64,000 bases of DNA, from assembly GCF_006494775.1 (NCBI RefSeq), contig NZ_CP041146.1, positions 310,001-374,000 on the forward strand, given 5' to 3'. Within the stretch, counting starts at the first letter, position 1, and each line of letters starts with the position of its first letter. The notes below the pieces were generated by a model. It was not told the DNA's origin, did no database searches, and saw nothing but the letters and a program-made list of their open reading frames with translations. The translations under genes and the position numbers were made by a program. This document shows, piece by piece, positions 44,784 through 56,184 of the stretch. Source of the stretch: Nocardioides humi (GTDB taxonomy: Bacteria; Actinomycetota; Actinomycetes; Propionibacteriales; Nocardioidaceae).

Positions 44784-45371
44784 GTGTTCAAGCGCACCAA
44801 GTCCCCCGTCGAGCAGCAGGGCGCCGCGCCCGCCAAGGAGGGCGGCAAGGGCCGCCCGACGCCCACCCGCAAGGAGGCCGAGGCCGCCGCGAAGGCCCGC
44901 GCCAAGGCGCCGCGCGACCGCAAGGAGGCCTCGCGCCGGCAGCGCGAGTTCCGGGCCGAGGAGAGCCGCAAGATCCGCCAGGGGATGAAGAGCGGCGACG
45001 AGCGCTACTTCCTGCCCCGCGACAAGGGCCGGGTACGCCGGTTCATCCGCGACTACGTCGACGCGCGCTTCTCGATCGTCGAGATGGTCATCCCGCTGAT
45101 GATCGTCGGCCTGATCCTCGGCTACACCGGCAACTCCGCGCTGGTGCAGGCGAGCAGCCTGGTCCTGCTGGCCACGGTGCTGTTCGTGGTGACCGACATG
45201 GTGCTGCTGCGGTTCCGGCTGCGCCGCGAGCTGCGCCGCCGGTTCCCCGACGAGCCGCTCAAGGGCACCACCTACTACGCGCTGACCCGCTCGATGCAGA
45301 TGAAGTTCATGCGCCTGCCCAAGGCCCGCGTGAAGATCGGCCAGCCGCTGCCGGAGGACTACGACAAGTAG
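44784..45371 (+). CDS. DUF3043 membrane protein
   Basis: 195 aa. The N-terminal 85 residues are very basic and Lys/Ala/Arg-rich (KEAEAAAKARAKAPRDRKEA), then two membrane helices (IVEMVIPLMIVGLILGYTG; LVLLATVLFVVTDMVLL) and an Arg-rich tail. This is the conserved actinobacterial DUF3043 family, also near glxK and ctaC in M. tuberculosis (Rv2206). The basic tail could contact nucleic acid or lipid. GTG 44784 lies 63 nt after nadA. Function is unknown. Confidence 0.88.
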   Translation: MFKRTKSPVEQQGAAPAKEGGKGRPTPTRKEAEAAAKARAKAPRDRKEASRRQREFRAEESRKIRQGMKSGDERYFLPRDKGRVRRFIRDYVDARFSIVEMVIPLMIVGLILGYTGNSALVQASSLVLLATVLFVVTDMVLLRFRLRRELRRRFPDEPLKGTTYYALTRSMQMKFMRLPKARVKIGQPLPEDYDK

Positions 45372-45447
45372 CGCGGGCCACCGCTCCCCCGCGGGCGCCG
45401 CGCGCGAGCCGCAACGCCGCTCTCGTTGCTCCGGACGGGCCGAGCCG

Positions 45448-45561
45448 GCTGTAACACGTGGTTCGCGCCCCTACCAGCCGCAAGACATCGCCATCGGGCG
45501 TCTGTGCGGGGCTGGAACAGTCGCCACGGGGCTGCCAGGGCTGCGAACAACGTGTTACAGC
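45448..45561. repeat. 114-bp intergenic element with 19-bp terminal inverted repeats
   Basis: GCTGTAACACGTGGTTCGC (45448-45466) and GCGAACAACGTGTTACAGC (45543-45561) are complementary except at one position. An inner stem, CCAGCC...AGAC with GTCT...GGCTGG, lies between. It occupies the gap between the convergent DUF3043 and aldo/keto reductase genes and may simply end both transcripts. Its AACACGT end resembles the ends of the 20983-21161 element. Confidence 0.6.
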
Positions 45562-45596
45562 AGCGCCCGCCCCGACCCAGGCGCGGCCGAGGGGGC

Positions 45597-46607
45597 TCAG
45601 CCGAGGATCTCCGAGCGGCGCGGGGACCGGGTCTTGGCCGGATCGGTGACGACGATGCCGTCGAGCACCCGGTCGATCGCGGCCAGCGTCTCGGCGTCCA
45701 GCCGCACGCCGGCGGCCGCGACGTTCTCGGTGACCTGCTCGGGCCGGCTGGCGCCGATGATCGCCGCGGAGACGTTGTCGTTCTGCAGCACCCATGCGAC
45801 GGCGAGCTGGGCCATCGAGAGCCCCGCCGCCTCCGCGATCGGCTGCAGCTGCTGGACCCGCTCCAGCACGTCGTCCTTGAGCCAGCGGCCGACGTTGTCG
45901 GCGCCGCCCTTGGTGTCGGTGGCGCGCGAGCCCGCCGGGGGCGGCCGGCCCGGGAGGTACTTGCCGGTCAGCACGCCCTGGGCGATCGGCGACCAGACGA
46001 TCTGGCCGATCCCGAGCTCCTTCGACGCCGGGACCACCTCGGCCTCGATGACCCGCCACAGCATGGAGTACTGCGGCTGGTTGGAGATCAGCGGCACCCG
46101 GAGCTCCTTCGCCAGCGCGGCGGCGGCGCGGATCTCCTCGGCGCGCCACTCCGAGACCCCGATGTAGAGCGCCTTCCCTGAGCGGACGACGTCCGCGAAG
46201 GCCAGCATGGTCTCCTCCAGCGGCGTCTCGTGGTCGTAGCGGTGGGCCTGGTAGAGGTCGACGTAGTCGGTGCCGAGCCGGCGCAGCGAGCCGTCGATCG
46301 ACTCCATGATGTGCTTGCGGGACAGGCCGTGGTCGTTGTGCTTGCCCGGACCGGTCGGCCAGAAGACCTTGGTGAAGATCTCCAGGCCCTCGCGCCGCTC
46401 CCCCGCCAGCGCCTTCCCGAGCACCGTCTCAGCAGCGGTGTTGGCGTAGACGTCGGCGGTGTCGAAGGTCGTGATGCCCTCGTCGATGGCCTGCCGGACG
46501 CACGCCAGCGCGGCGTCCTCCTCGACCTGGGAGCCGTGCGTGAGCCAGTTGCCGTAGGCGATGGCCGAGATGCGGAGGCCACTCGCGCCGAGGTTGCGAA
46601 TCTCCAT
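45597..46607 (-). CDS. aldo/keto reductase (Kv-beta-like)
   Basis: 336 aa TIM-barrel NADPH oxidoreductase. The AKR catalytic tetrad can be placed as Asp and Tyr in FDTADVYANT (about 52-57), Lys in EIFTKVFWP (about 82) and His in LYQAHRYDH (about 121). IIGASRPEQVTEN near the end binds the cofactor phosphate. Leaderless start: TAGGGT (46619-46614), 6 nt, ATG 46607. It is divergent from the acetyltransferase gene with a 52-bp gap. Substrate is unknown. Confidence 0.88.
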   Translation of the reverse strand: MEIRNLGASGLRISAIAYGNWLTHGSQVEEDAALACVRQAIDEGITTFDTADVYANTAAETVLGKALAGERREGLEIFTKVFWPTGPGKHNDHGLSRKHIMESIDGSLRRLGTDYVDLYQAHRYDHETPLEETMLAFADVVRSGKALYIGVSEWRAEEIRAAAALAKELRVPLISNQPQYSMLWRVIEAEVVPASKELGIGQIVWSPIAQGVLTGKYLPGRPPPAGSRATDTKGGADNVGRWLKDDVLERVQQLQPIAEAAGLSMAQLAVAWVLQNDNVSAAIIGASRPEQVTENVAAAGVRLDAETLAAIDRVLDGIVVTDPAKTRSPRRSEILG

Positions 46608-46659
46608 GCCCCGACCCTAGTGGGCAGGTCCATGCCGGCGCCCTGCCAGACTGGCGGCC

Positions 46660-47193
46660 ATGGTCGCTGCTGACGTCTCCGTACGGGTCGCCTGGCCGGC
46701 CGACGCCGCCGGGATCGCCGCGGTCCAGCTCCGCGCCTGGAGGGAGCGGTACGACGACGGGCTGGCCGCGCGGCTCGGGCTCGACGACGCCACCCTCGCC
46801 GAGGCCTGGCAGCAGTCCCTCGCGCGCCCGCCCGAGGCCCGGCACCGCGCCCTGGTGGCACTGGCGCACGACCGGGTGGTCGGCTTCGCCGTGACCGGCC
46901 CCAGCCCCGACCCGGACGCCGACCCGGCCGCCGACGGGGAGATGGCCGAGTTCACCGTCGACCCGGCCGAGCAGCGGGCCGGCCACGGCTCCCGCCTGCT
47001 CCAGGCCTGCGTCGACACCCTGGTCGCCGACGGCTTCGGCCGCGCGGTGTGCTGGGTCGAGGCCACCGACGACGTGCTGCGGGCGTTCCTGACCGACGCC
47101 GGCTGGGGTCCCGACGGCGCGAGCCGCGAGCTCGCCGACGAGGCCGGGAGCGGGTCCGTCAAGCAGGTCCGGCTGCACACCGCGCTCGCCTGA
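46660..47193 (+). CDS. GNAT-family N-acetyltransferase
   Basis: 177 aa. The GNAT core is seen as AEFTVDPAEQRAGHGSRLLQ, with the acetyl-CoA pyrophosphate loop RAGHGS (about 107-112), and a beta-strand pair RAVCWVEATDDVLRAFLTDAGW. It could acetylate a small molecule or a protein terminus. A CAGACT box 7 nt upstream of ATG 46660 suggests a leaderless start, though it is a weaker match. It is 6 nt from azlC and may be co-transcribed with it. Confidence 0.82.
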   Translation: MVAADVSVRVAWPADAAGIAAVQLRAWRERYDDGLAARLGLDDATLAEAWQQSLARPPEARHRALVALAHDRVVGFAVTGPSPDPDADPAADGEMAEFTVDPAEQRAGHGSRLLQACVDTLVADGFGRAVCWVEATDDVLRAFLTDAGWGPDGASRELADEAGSGSVKQVRLHTALA

Positions 47194-47199
47194 CGGCCG

Positions 47200-47864
47200 A
47201 TGAGCACCGAGCAGGAGGCCCGGCGGGGCGTCGTACGGGACAGCCTGGGGGTGGCGATCGCGACCGGGACCTACGGGCTCAGCTTCGGCGCGGTGGGCGT
47301 GGCCTCGGGGCTGGACGTCGCCCAGACCTGCGCCCTGTCGCTGGTGATGTTCACCGGGGCGTCGCAGTTCGCGATGGCGGGCGTGCTCGGCTCGGGCGGC
47401 ACACCCCTCGCGGGCGCGCTGACCGCCCTCCTGCTCGGGACCCGCAACACGCTCTACGGCCTGCGGATGGCGCCGCTGCTCGGCTACCGCGGCTGGCGGC
47501 GAATCGCCGCCGCCCAGGTGCTCATCGACGAGTCCACCGCGATGAGCGTGACCCGCCCGAGCCGGGAGCTGGCGCGGACCGGGTTCCTCACGACCGGGCT
47601 GACCATCTTCGTGCTCTGGAACCTCACGACGCTCGCCGGCGCGGTCGCCGGCGAGCAGCTCGGCGACCCGCGCGACCTCGGCCTGGACGCCGCCGTCGGC
47701 GCGGCCTTCCTGGCGCTGCTCTGGCCGCGGCTGAGCACGCCGGTGCTGCGGGCGACCGCGGTGCTGGCGGCGCTGGTCGCCGCGGGTGCGGTGACGGTGA
47801 CGCCGGCCGGCGTGCCGGTGCTCGTCGCGGCGGGTGTCGCCGTCCTGGTGGGAGCGCTGACCCG

Positions 47865-47868
<4 letters not shown>
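47200..47868 (+). CDS. azlC: AzlC-family branched-chain amino acid exporter, large subunit
   Basis: 222 aa membrane protein with about six helices. LGVAIATGTYGLSFGAVGVA and LVMFTGASQFAMAGVLGSGG are characteristic of AzlC, followed by LLLGTRNTLYGLRMAP. With AzlD it exports branched-chain amino acids or analogues. The stop overlaps the azlD start as ATGA. Confidence 0.88.
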
Positions 47869-49515
<1,647 letters not shown>

Positions 49516-49548
49516 GCCCGCTCCGCGGGCCCGCGGCGCGGTGCCCGA

Positions 49549-49739
49549 TTGGCCCTGACGACGTCACCTGTTGTTAATCTGCCGGGGCAGCATGCCCGCC
49601 TCCCAGGCTGGCCTGACTCTCGGAACTCGCGATCCTGACGCGACCGCTCGGTGACGCACCGCGCCGTCGCGTCGGGGCCGCGCCTCCGGGAACCGCCGGG
49701 AACGGACATGCGTCCTGACCCGCGAGACCCTGGAGAGAC
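49549..49739 (+). promoter_or_regulatory. promoter and about 150-nt leader of the BCCT transporter gene
   Basis: TTGGCC (49549-49554) and GTTAAT (49573-49578) are spaced by 18 bp. This would give a 5' leader of about 150 nt, long for this genome. The leader holds several G/C-rich stems, but I do not recognise any known riboswitch class. Just upstream (49524-49537) is the palindrome CCGCGGGCCCGCGG, perhaps the methyltransferase terminator. Confidence 0.4.
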
Positions 49740-51485
49740 GTGACCGACACCACCAGCAGGACCGAGCATCCGCGCGCCACCGGGCTGGCCGAGGCGCTGA
49801 CGACGCCGGCCGCGGACGTCGTACCCCATCCGGCGCTGGACCAGGCGGTCGAGGTGGACGAGCCCACCCGCCGCGGCCTGGACCCGATCGTGTTCGGCAT
49901 CGCCGGCGCGGTGAGCATCGCCTTCGTCGTCTGGGGGCTGGTGAGCACGTCCTCGCTCAGCACCGCCTCGGGCCACGCCCTGGACTGGGTCATGCAGAAC
50001 ACCGGCTGGCTGTTCGTGCTGACCTCCAGCGGCTTCGTGGTGTTCGTGATCTGGCTGGCGGTGAGCAAGTACGGCACGATCCCGCTGGGCCGCGACGACG
50101 AGGAGCCGGAGTTCCGGACGACGTCGTGGATCGCGATGATGTTCAGCGCCGGCATGGGCATCGGCCTGATGTTCTACGGCGTCAGCGAGCCGCTCTCACA
50201 CTTCGTCACCCCGCCGCCGGGCACGGACGGCGGCGACACCGCCGCGCAGACCGCGATGGCGACGACGATGTTCCACTGGACGCTGCACCCGTGGGCGATC
50301 TACGCCGTCGTCGGCCTCGCGATCGCGTACGGCGTCTACCGCAAGGGCCGGGTCCAGCTCATCTCCGCGGCGTTCGCGCCGCTGCTCGGCAAGCGGGCCT
50401 CCGGCGGCGCCGGCCGGGTGATCGACATGTTCGCGATCTTCGCGACGCTGTTCGGCTCGGCCACCTCCCTCGGCCTGGGCGCGCTGCAGATCAGCAGCGG
50501 GCTCGAGATCGTCGGCGACATCGGCCCGCTCGGCAACGGCGCCCTCGTCGTGATCATCACCGTGCTGACCGTCGCCTTCGTGCTCTCGGCGGTCTCCGGC
50601 GTGGCCAAGGGCATCCAGTGGCTGTCCAATATCAACATGGTGCTGGCCCTCGTGCTCGCGCTGTTCCTGTTCGTCGTCGGGCCGACCGTGTTCATCCTCA
50701 ACCTGGTCCCCACCTCGCTCGGCAGCTACGCGCAGGACCTGGCCATGATGGCCGCCCGCACCGGCGCCGAGGGCGCCGACACCGAGGCCTGGCTGAGCGG
50801 CTGGACCGTCTTCTACTGGGCCTGGTGGCTCTCGTGGACGCCCTTCGTCGGCATGTTCATCGCGCGCATCTCGCGCGGGCGCACCATCCGCCAGTTCGTC
50901 ACCGGCGTACTGCTCGTGCCGAGCGTCGTGAGCGTGCTGTGGTTCTGCATCCTCGGCGGCACCGCCATCGACCTGCAGGAGAGCGGCACCGACATCGCCG
51001 GCGCCGGCGGGCTGGAGGCGCAGCTCTTCGGCACCCTCGACGCCCTCCCCCTCGCGACGCTCGCCAGCATCCTGGTGATGGTCCTGGTCGCGATCTTCTT
51101 CGTCTCCGGCGCCGACGCCGCCTCGATCGTGATGGGCAGCCTGTCCGAGCGCGGCACCACCGAGCCGCGCCGTCCCGTGGTGATCTTCTGGGGCGTCGCG
51201 ACCGGCGCCGTGGCGGCGGTGATGCTGCTGGCCGGCGGCACCGACGCCCTCGAGGGCCTCCAGACGATCACCATCGTCGCGGCGCTGCCGTTCGTGCTGA
51301 TCATGGTCGGCCTCGCGGCCTCCCTCGTCCGCGAGCTGCGCAACGACCCGATGGTCGTGCGCCGCCGGTACGGCGAGGAGGCGGTCGAGCAGGCCGTCAT
51401 CACCGGCGTGACCGAGCACGGCGACGACTTCGCGCTCGCGATCGAGCCGGTGGACCCGGAGCCCGAGGACGCTTTCCCGCGCTGA
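49740..51485 (+). CDS. BCCT-family betaine/choline/carnitine transporter
   Basis: 581 aa with twelve membrane helices. The family signature GMGIGLMFYGVSEPL (about 136-150) and the aromatic substrate box WTVFYWAWWLSWTPFVGM (about 355-372) followed by FIARISRGRT are clear. It imports glycine betaine or a related compatible solute with sodium or protons. N- and C-terminal tails are acidic. GTG 49740 follows GGAGAG at 5 nt. Confidence 0.92.
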   Translation: MTDTTSRTEHPRATGLAEALTTPAADVVPHPALDQAVEVDEPTRRGLDPIVFGIAGAVSIAFVVWGLVSTSSLSTASGHALDWVMQNTGWLFVLTSSGFVVFVIWLAVSKYGTIPLGRDDEEPEFRTTSWIAMMFSAGMGIGLMFYGVSEPLSHFVTPPPGTDGGDTAAQTAMATTMFHWTLHPWAIYAVVGLAIAYGVYRKGRVQLISAAFAPLLGKRASGGAGRVIDMFAIFATLFGSATSLGLGALQISSGLEIVGDIGPLGNGALVVIITVLTVAFVLSAVSGVAKGIQWLSNINMVLALVLALFLFVVGPTVFILNLVPTSLGSYAQDLAMMAARTGAEGADTEAWLSGWTVFYWAWWLSWTPFVGMFIARISRGRTIRQFVTGVLLVPSVVSVLWFCILGGTAIDLQESGTDIAGAGGLEAQLFGTLDALPLATLASILVMVLVAIFFVSGADAASIVMGSLSERGTTEPRRPVVIFWGVATGAVAAVMLLAGGTDALEGLQTITIVAALPFVLIMVGLAASLVRELRNDPMVVRRRYGEEAVEQAVITGVTEHGDDFALAIEPVDPEPEDAFPR

Positions 51486-51495
51486 CGTTACGTCG

Positions 51496-52869
51496 CTAGG
51501 CCGGCCCGACGAGGGCGAGCAGCTCGGGCCGGCCGAAGACCGCGGCAGCGACGTCGCGGACGTCGTCGAGCGTGACCGCCTCGATCCGCGCGATCACCTC
51601 GTCGATGCCGAGCACCTCGCCGTTGACGAGCTCGTTCTTGCCCAGGCGCATCATCCGCGAGCCGGAGTCCTCCAGGCCCAGGATCATCCCGCCGACCAGC
51701 TGTCCCTTGCCGCGGGCGAGCTCGTCGGCCGTGATCCCCTCGTCGGCGATCAGGTCGAGCTGCTCGCGGACGACGTGCAGCACCTCGTCGGCGCGGTCGG
51801 GCAGGCAGCCCACCGCCACGCCGACGAGGCCGGAGTCGGCGTAGTGGCTGGCGAAGGAGTAGACGGAGTAGGCCAGCCCGCGCTGCTCGCGGACCTCCTG
51901 GAAGAGCCGGCTCGACGTCCCGCCGCCCAGGGCGGTGTTGAGCACCCCGAGGGCGTAGCGCCGGTCGTCGTCACGGGTCAGGCCCTCGCGGCCGACGACC
52001 AGGTTGACCTGCTCGAAGGGCCGGTCCACCTGCCCGGCGGCCGCGGCCACCCTCGGGCGGCGCCGGGCGGTCGTCGTACGGGAGGGCGTGGGGGCGGCGG
52101 TGCCCTCGAGCCAGCCGTGGCGGCCGAACGCCCTCTTCACCGCTCGTACGACGGCCGCGTGGTCGAGCGCGCCGGCGACCGAGACCACGGTGTTGGCCGG
52201 CGCGTAGTGCCGCCGGTAGAAGCGCTTGATCTGCGCCGGGGTCATCGCCTCGATCGAGCCGGTGGTGCCGGCGATCGGGCGCCCGAGCGCGGAGTCCTCG
52301 CCCCAGGTGAGCGCCGCGAGCAGGTTCTGCACGACGTCGTCGGGGTCGTCGTCGTGCATGGCGATCTCGTCGAGGATCACGTCCCGCTCGGCGTCGACGT
52401 CGTGGGTGGCGATGACGGAGCCGGTGATCATGTCGCCGAGGACGTCGACGGCCAGGGGCAGGTCGCCGGAGAGCACCCGGGCGTGGAAGCAGGTGTACTC
52501 CTTCGCGGTGAACGCGTTGAACTCCCCGCCCACGGCGTCGAGCTCGATGGAGATGTCGAGCGCGGAGCGCTCGGTGGTGCCCTTGAAGAGCAGGTGCTCG
52601 AGGAAGTGCGAGGCGCCGTGCGTGCTGGCCCGCTCGTCGCGGGAGCCGACCCCGACCCAGACACCGATCGACGCGGACCGGGCGCCGGCCATCTGCTCGG
52701 TGACGATCCGCAGCCCGGACGGCAGCCGGGTACGCCGTACCAGCGAGGTCACCTGGCCGGAGGGGTCGCGGACGGTCTCGAGCGTGCGGGTCGAGGCACC
52801 GGCACGGGAGACGGCCGACGGCCGGCCAGCGGAGCGCTGACCGGCCGTCGTGGAGCGGGCCGTGCTCAC
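51496..52869 (-). CDS. M16-family zinc peptidase (PqqL/PepR-like)
   Basis: 457 aa. The inverted zinc motif HFLEH (about 87-91) with a downstream Glu in [10 protein letters not shown] marks an active M16 N-terminal half, followed by an inactive C-terminal half with [23 protein letters not shown] 52869 overlaps the pnp stop as GTGA, so it is co-transcribed with rpsO-pnp. This matches the pepR gene beside gpsI/pnp in M. tuberculosis. It likely degrades small peptides. Confidence 0.92.
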   Translation of the reverse strand: MSTARSTTAGQRSAGRPSAVSRAGASTRTLETVRDPSGQVTSLVRRTRLPSGLRIVTEQMAGARSASIGVWVGVGSRDERASTHGASHFLEHLLFKGTTERSALDISIELDAVGGEFNAFTAKEYTCFHARVLSGDLPLAVDVLGDMITGSVIATHDVDAERDVILDEIAMHDDDPDDVVQNLLAALTWGEDSALGRPIAGTTGSIEAMTPAQIKRFYRRHYAPANTVVSVAGALDHAAVVRAVKRAFGRHGWLEGTAAPTPSRTTTARRRPRVAAAAGQVDRPFEQVNLVVGREGLTRDDDRRYALGVLNTALGGGTSSRLFQEVREQRGLAYSVYSFASHYADSGLVGVAVGCLPDRADEVLHVVREQLDLIADEGITADELARGKGQLVGGMILGLEDSGSRMMRLGKNELVNGEVLGIDEVIARIEAVTLDDVRDVAAAVFGRPELLALVGPA

Positions 52870-55103
52870 TCGGAGTCCGACTCCTCGCCCTCGGCGGCCT
52901 CGCCGCCCTCAGCGCCCTCGGCCTCCTCGACCACGGGGATGAGCGAGAGCTTGCCGCGGTCGTCGATCTCGGCGATCTCGACCTGCAGCTTCTGCCCGAC
53001 CGAGACGACGTCCTCGACGTTCTCGACGCGCTTGCCGCCGGCGAGAGAGCGCAGCTTGCTGATGTGCAGCAGGCCGTCCTTGCCGGGCAGCAGCGCGATG
53101 AACGCGCCGAAGTTGGTCGTCTTCACGACGGTGCCGAGGTAGCGCTCGCCGACCTCCGGCATCGTCGGGTTGGCGATCGCGTTGATCGCCGCACGGGCGG
53201 CCTCGGCGGCCTCACCGTTGGTCGCGCCGATGTAGACGGTGCCGTCGTCCTCGATGGAGATCGAGGCGCCGGTGTCGTCCTGCAGCTGGTTGATGACCTT
53301 GCCCTTGGGCCCGATGACCTCGCCGATCTTGTCGACGGGCACCTTGACGGTGATGATCCGGGGCGCGTGGATCGACATCTCCTCGGGAGCGTCGATGGCC
53401 TCGCCCATGACCTCGAGGATCGTCAGGCGGGCGTCGCGGGCCTGGGTGAGGGCCTGCGCGAGGACCTCGGCCGGGATGCCGTCGAGCTTGGTGTCGAGCT
53501 GGAGCGCGGTGACGAACTCCTTGGTGCCGGCGACCTTGAAGTCCATGTCGCCGAACGCGTCCTCCGCGCCGAGGATGTCGGTGAGCGCGACGTACTCCGT
53601 CTTGCCGTCGATCTCGCCGGACACCAGGCCCATGGCGATGCCCGCGACCGGCGCCTTCAGCGGCACGCCGGCCTGCAGCAGCGACAGGGTCGAGGCGCAG
53701 ACCGAGCCCATCGAGGTGGAGCCGTTGGAGCCCATCGCCTCGGAGAGCTGGCGGATGGCGTACGGGAACTCCTCACGGTCGGGGAGCACCGGCAGCAGCG
53801 CCCGGCGGGCGAGCGCGCCGTGGCCGACCTCGCGGCGCTTCGGCGAGCCGACGCGGCCGGTCTCGCCGGTCGAGAACGGCGGGAAGATGTACTTGTGCAT
53901 GTAGCGCCGGTGGGTCTCCGGCGACAGCGTGTCGATCTGCTGCTCCATCTTGAGCATGTCGAGGGTGGTGACGCCCAGGATCTGGGTCTCGCCGCGCTCG
54001 AACAGCGCCGAGCCGTGCACCCGCGGGACCACGTCGACCTCGGCGTGCAGCGGCCGGATGTCGGCCAGGCCGCGACCGTCGATGCGGACCTTGTCGCGCA
54101 GGATGCGCTCGCGCACGACCTGCTTGTTGACCGAGCGGAAGGCCGCTCCGATCTCCTTCTCGCGACCCTCGAACTGGCCGGTGAGCTTCTCCAGCAGGCC
54201 GGCCTTGAGCTCGTCGGTGCGCGCCTCGCGCTCCTGCTTGTCGCCGATGGTCATCGCGCCGGTCAGGTCGTCCTTGACCGCGGCCTCGACGGCGGCGTAG
54301 ACGTCGTCCTCGTAGTCGAGGAAGACCGGGAACTCCTGGACCGGCTTGGCGGCCACGTTGGCCAGCTCGACCTGGGCCTCGACCAGCTGCTTGATGAACG
54401 GCTTGGCGGCCTCGAGACCACCGGCCACGACCTCCTCGGTCGGCGCCTGGGCACCGCCGCGGACCAGCTCGATGGTCTCCTCGGTGGCCTCGGCCTCGAC
54501 CATCATGATCGCGACGTCGCCGGTCTCGGTGACCCGGCCGGCGACGACCATGTCGAAGACGGCCTTCTCCAGCTGGCTGTGGGTCGGGAAGGCGACCCAC
54601 TGGCCGTCGATGAGGGCGACGCGGGTGGCGCCGACCGGTCCGCTGAACGGCAGGCCGGAGAGCTGGGTGGACAGCGACGCGGCGTTGATCGCGAGCACGT
54701 CGTACGGCGTGTCGGGGTTGAGCGCCATCACGGTGATGACGACCTGCACCTCGTTGCGCAGGCCCTTCTTGAAGGTCGGGCGCAGCGGCCGGTCGATCAG
54801 GCGGCAGGTGAGGATCGCGTCCTCGCCCGGGCGGCCCTCGGAGCGGAAGAACGAGCCGGGGATCCGGCCCGCGGCGTACATCCGCTCCTCGACGTCGATC
54901 GTGAGCGGGAAGAAGTCGAAGTGGTCCTTGGGGTGCTTGCCGGCGGTGGTGGCCGAGAGCAGCATGGTGTCGTCGTCGAGGTAGGCGGTCACCGATCCGG
55001 CGGCCTGCCGGGCCAGGAGGCCCGTCTCGAACTTGATCTTGCGGGTGCCGAACTTGCCGTTGTCGAGAACGGTCTCGACCTCGGAGATGACGGGTTCAGT
55101 CAA
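52866..55103 (-). CDS. pnp: polyribonucleotide nucleotidyltransferase (PNPase)
   Basis: 745 aa. Two RNase PH-like domains ([16 protein letters not shown] in the first; [17 protein letters not shown] in the second) are separated by a helical linker, then a KH domain ([15 protein letters not shown]) and an S1 domain ([18 protein letters not shown]). The acidic C-terminus is rich in Glu/Ala. The start is TTG 55103, preceded by GAGAAG at 5 nt; the next residues [11 protein letters not shown] match the usual start of actinobacterial PNPase. It degrades RNA 3'-5' with phosphate. Confidence 0.95.
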   Translation of the reverse strand: MTEPVISEVETVLDNGKFGTRKIKFETGLLARQAAGSVTAYLDDDTMLLSATTAGKHPKDHFDFFPLTIDVEERMYAAGRIPGSFFRSEGRPGEDAILTCRLIDRPLRPTFKKGLRNEVQVVITVMALNPDTPYDVLAINAASLSTQLSGLPFSGPVGATRVALIDGQWVAFPTHSQLEKAVFDMVVAGRVTETGDVAIMMVEAEATEETIELVRGGAQAPTEEVVAGGLEAAKPFIKQLVEAQVELANVAAKPVQEFPVFLDYEDDVYAAVEAAVKDDLTGAMTIGDKQEREARTDELKAGLLEKLTGQFEGREKEIGAAFRSVNKQVVRERILRDKVRIDGRGLADIRPLHAEVDVVPRVHGSALFERGETQILGVTTLDMLKMEQQIDTLSPETHRRYMHKYIFPPFSTGETGRVGSPKRREVGHGALARRALLPVLPDREEFPYAIRQLSEAMGSNGSTSMGSVCASTLSLLQAGVPLKAPVAGIAMGLVSGEIDGKTEYVALTDILGAEDAFGDMDFKVAGTKEFVTALQLDTKLDGIPAEVLAQALTQARDARLTILEVMGEAIDAPEEMSIHAPRIITVKVPVDKIGEVIGPKGKVINQLQDDTGASISIEDDGTVYIGATNGEAAEAARAAINAIANPTMPEVGERYLGTVVKTTNFGAFIALLPGKDGLLHISKLRSLAGGKRVENVEDVVSVGQKLQVEIAEIDDRGKLSLIPVVEEAEGAEGGEAAEGEESDSE

Positions 55104-55198
55104 CTGTCTTCTCTTATTCGTACGTGCGGGGCACGCTGCCCCGCGGGAATGGACTTGGTTGTCACCGGTCAGCGTAACGACCAACGCGGCGAAATGCA

Positions 55199-55228
55199 GA
55201 ACGGGCGACCCCGGAGGGTCGCCCGTTC
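55199..55228 (-). terminator. hairpin between rpsO and pnp
   Basis: GAACGGGCGACCC (55199-55211) and GGGTCGCCCGTTC (55216-55228) form a perfect 13-bp stem with a CGGA loop. On the minus strand it lies 66 nt after the rpsO stop and 95 nt before the pnp start. As in other bacteria it may partly end rpsO transcripts or be the processing site that controls pnp. Confidence 0.75.
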
Positions 55229-55294
55229 ACGACACTATCCCGTCGCTCGGCGCGTGCGGCCGCAACGCCGGGGACGCTCCGCCGAGCGGCGAGA

Positions 55295-55570
55295 TCAGCG
55301 ACGAAGGCCCAAGCGCTCGACGATGGAGCGGTAGCGCTCGATCTCGGTCTTCTTCAGGTAGTTGAGAAGACGGCGGCGCTGGCCGACGAGCAGGAGCAGG
55401 CCACGACGGCTGTGGTGGTCGTGCTTGTGCTGCTTGAGGTGCTCGGTCAGGTGGCTGATGCGGTGGCTGAGCAACGCGATCTGCACCTCGGGCGAACCGG
55501 TGTCGCCCTCGGTCGTGGCGTACTCGGCGATGATCTTCTTCTTGGTCTCAGCGTCGGTACCGACTGCCAT
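55295..55570 (-). CDS. rpsO: 30S ribosomal protein S15
   Basis: 91 aa, two longer than the common 89. [35 protein letters not shown], quoted in part as [11 protein letters not shown] and [11 protein letters not shown], and [23 protein letters not shown] (LNYLKK end region) are diagnostic. It binds 16S rRNA early in 30S assembly. ATG 55570 follows GGGAG. It leads an rpsO-pnp-M16 peptidase minus-strand series. Confidence 0.96.
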   Translation of the reverse strand: MAVGTDAETKKKIIAEYATTEGDTGSPEVQIALLSHRISHLTEHLKQHKHDHHSRRGLLLLVGQRRRLLNYLKKTEIERYRSIVERLGLRR

Positions 55571-55702
55571 GGGACTCCCTGTTCACTCGTTGCGCGGCGC
55601 CCCAGCCTGAAATCCTGGAGCTCTCTTGGTCCGCGGCCGTTCTGACGGCAACCGCACAAGGCTAACAGCGGGGATCACTCCGGACCGAATCGCTGTGCGA
55701 CG

Positions 55703-56137
55703 ATGCGCTCCGTGGACCTGACCGTCGCTCCCGGACCCGGCCTGCCGGAGGGCCTGGTCATCCCGGACGGCGAGCTGGTCGAGCGGTTCTCCCGCTCCCC
55801 CGGGCCCGGCGGGCAGTCGGTCAACACCACCGACAGCCGGGTCGAGCTGGTCTGGGATCCCGCCGCCTCGACGGCGCTGACCGACGCGCAGCGCACGCGC
55901 CTGCTCGGCCGGGCCGGCGGGCCGATCACGGTCGTGGCCCACGAGCACCGCTCCCAGCACCGCAACCGGGTCGCCGCGCGGGAGCGACTGGCCGCCCGGG
56001 TGCGCGAGCTGCTCGCTCCGCCGCCACCACAGCGCCGGGCGACGAAGCCGACCCGAGGCTCGAAGGAGCGCCGGCTCGACGCCAAGCGCCGACGCGGCCG
56101 CGCCAAGGAGCTGCGCGGCCGCGTCGACGACCGGTAG
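55703..56137 (+). CDS. arfB: ArfB/YaeJ-like peptidyl-tRNA hydrolase (ribosome rescue)
   Basis: 144 aa. The GGQ motif is in SPGPGGQSVNTTDSRVEL (about residues 33-50), and the C-terminal tail is strongly basic (TRGSKERRLDAKRRRGRAKEL), as in ArfB/ICT1, which enter stalled ribosomes through the mRNA channel with such a tail. No stop-codon recognition domain exists, so it is not a normal release factor. It diverges from rpsO by 132 bp. ATG 55703 is used; GTG 55712 is possible. Confidence 0.9.
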   Translation: MRSVDLTVAPGPGLPEGLVIPDGELVERFSRSPGPGGQSVNTTDSRVELVWDPAASTALTDAQRTRLLGRAGGPITVVAHEHRSQHRNRVAARERLAARVRELLAPPPPQRRATKPTRGSKERRLDAKRRRGRAKELRGRVDDR

Positions 56138-56184
56138 GCGACCACGCGGATGTGGCCGAGAGCGACCGGAGGCACAATCGATCG

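Noticed and set aside
45372..45596. tRNA or small RNA gene in the convergent gap
   Set aside because: The stem structure is explained by paired inverted repeats; no cloverleaf with a T-arm GTTCRA consensus could be fitted.
49516..49739. c-di-AMP riboswitch upstream of the BCCT transporter
   Set aside because: The conserved ydaO segments seen at 18002-18170 are absent here.
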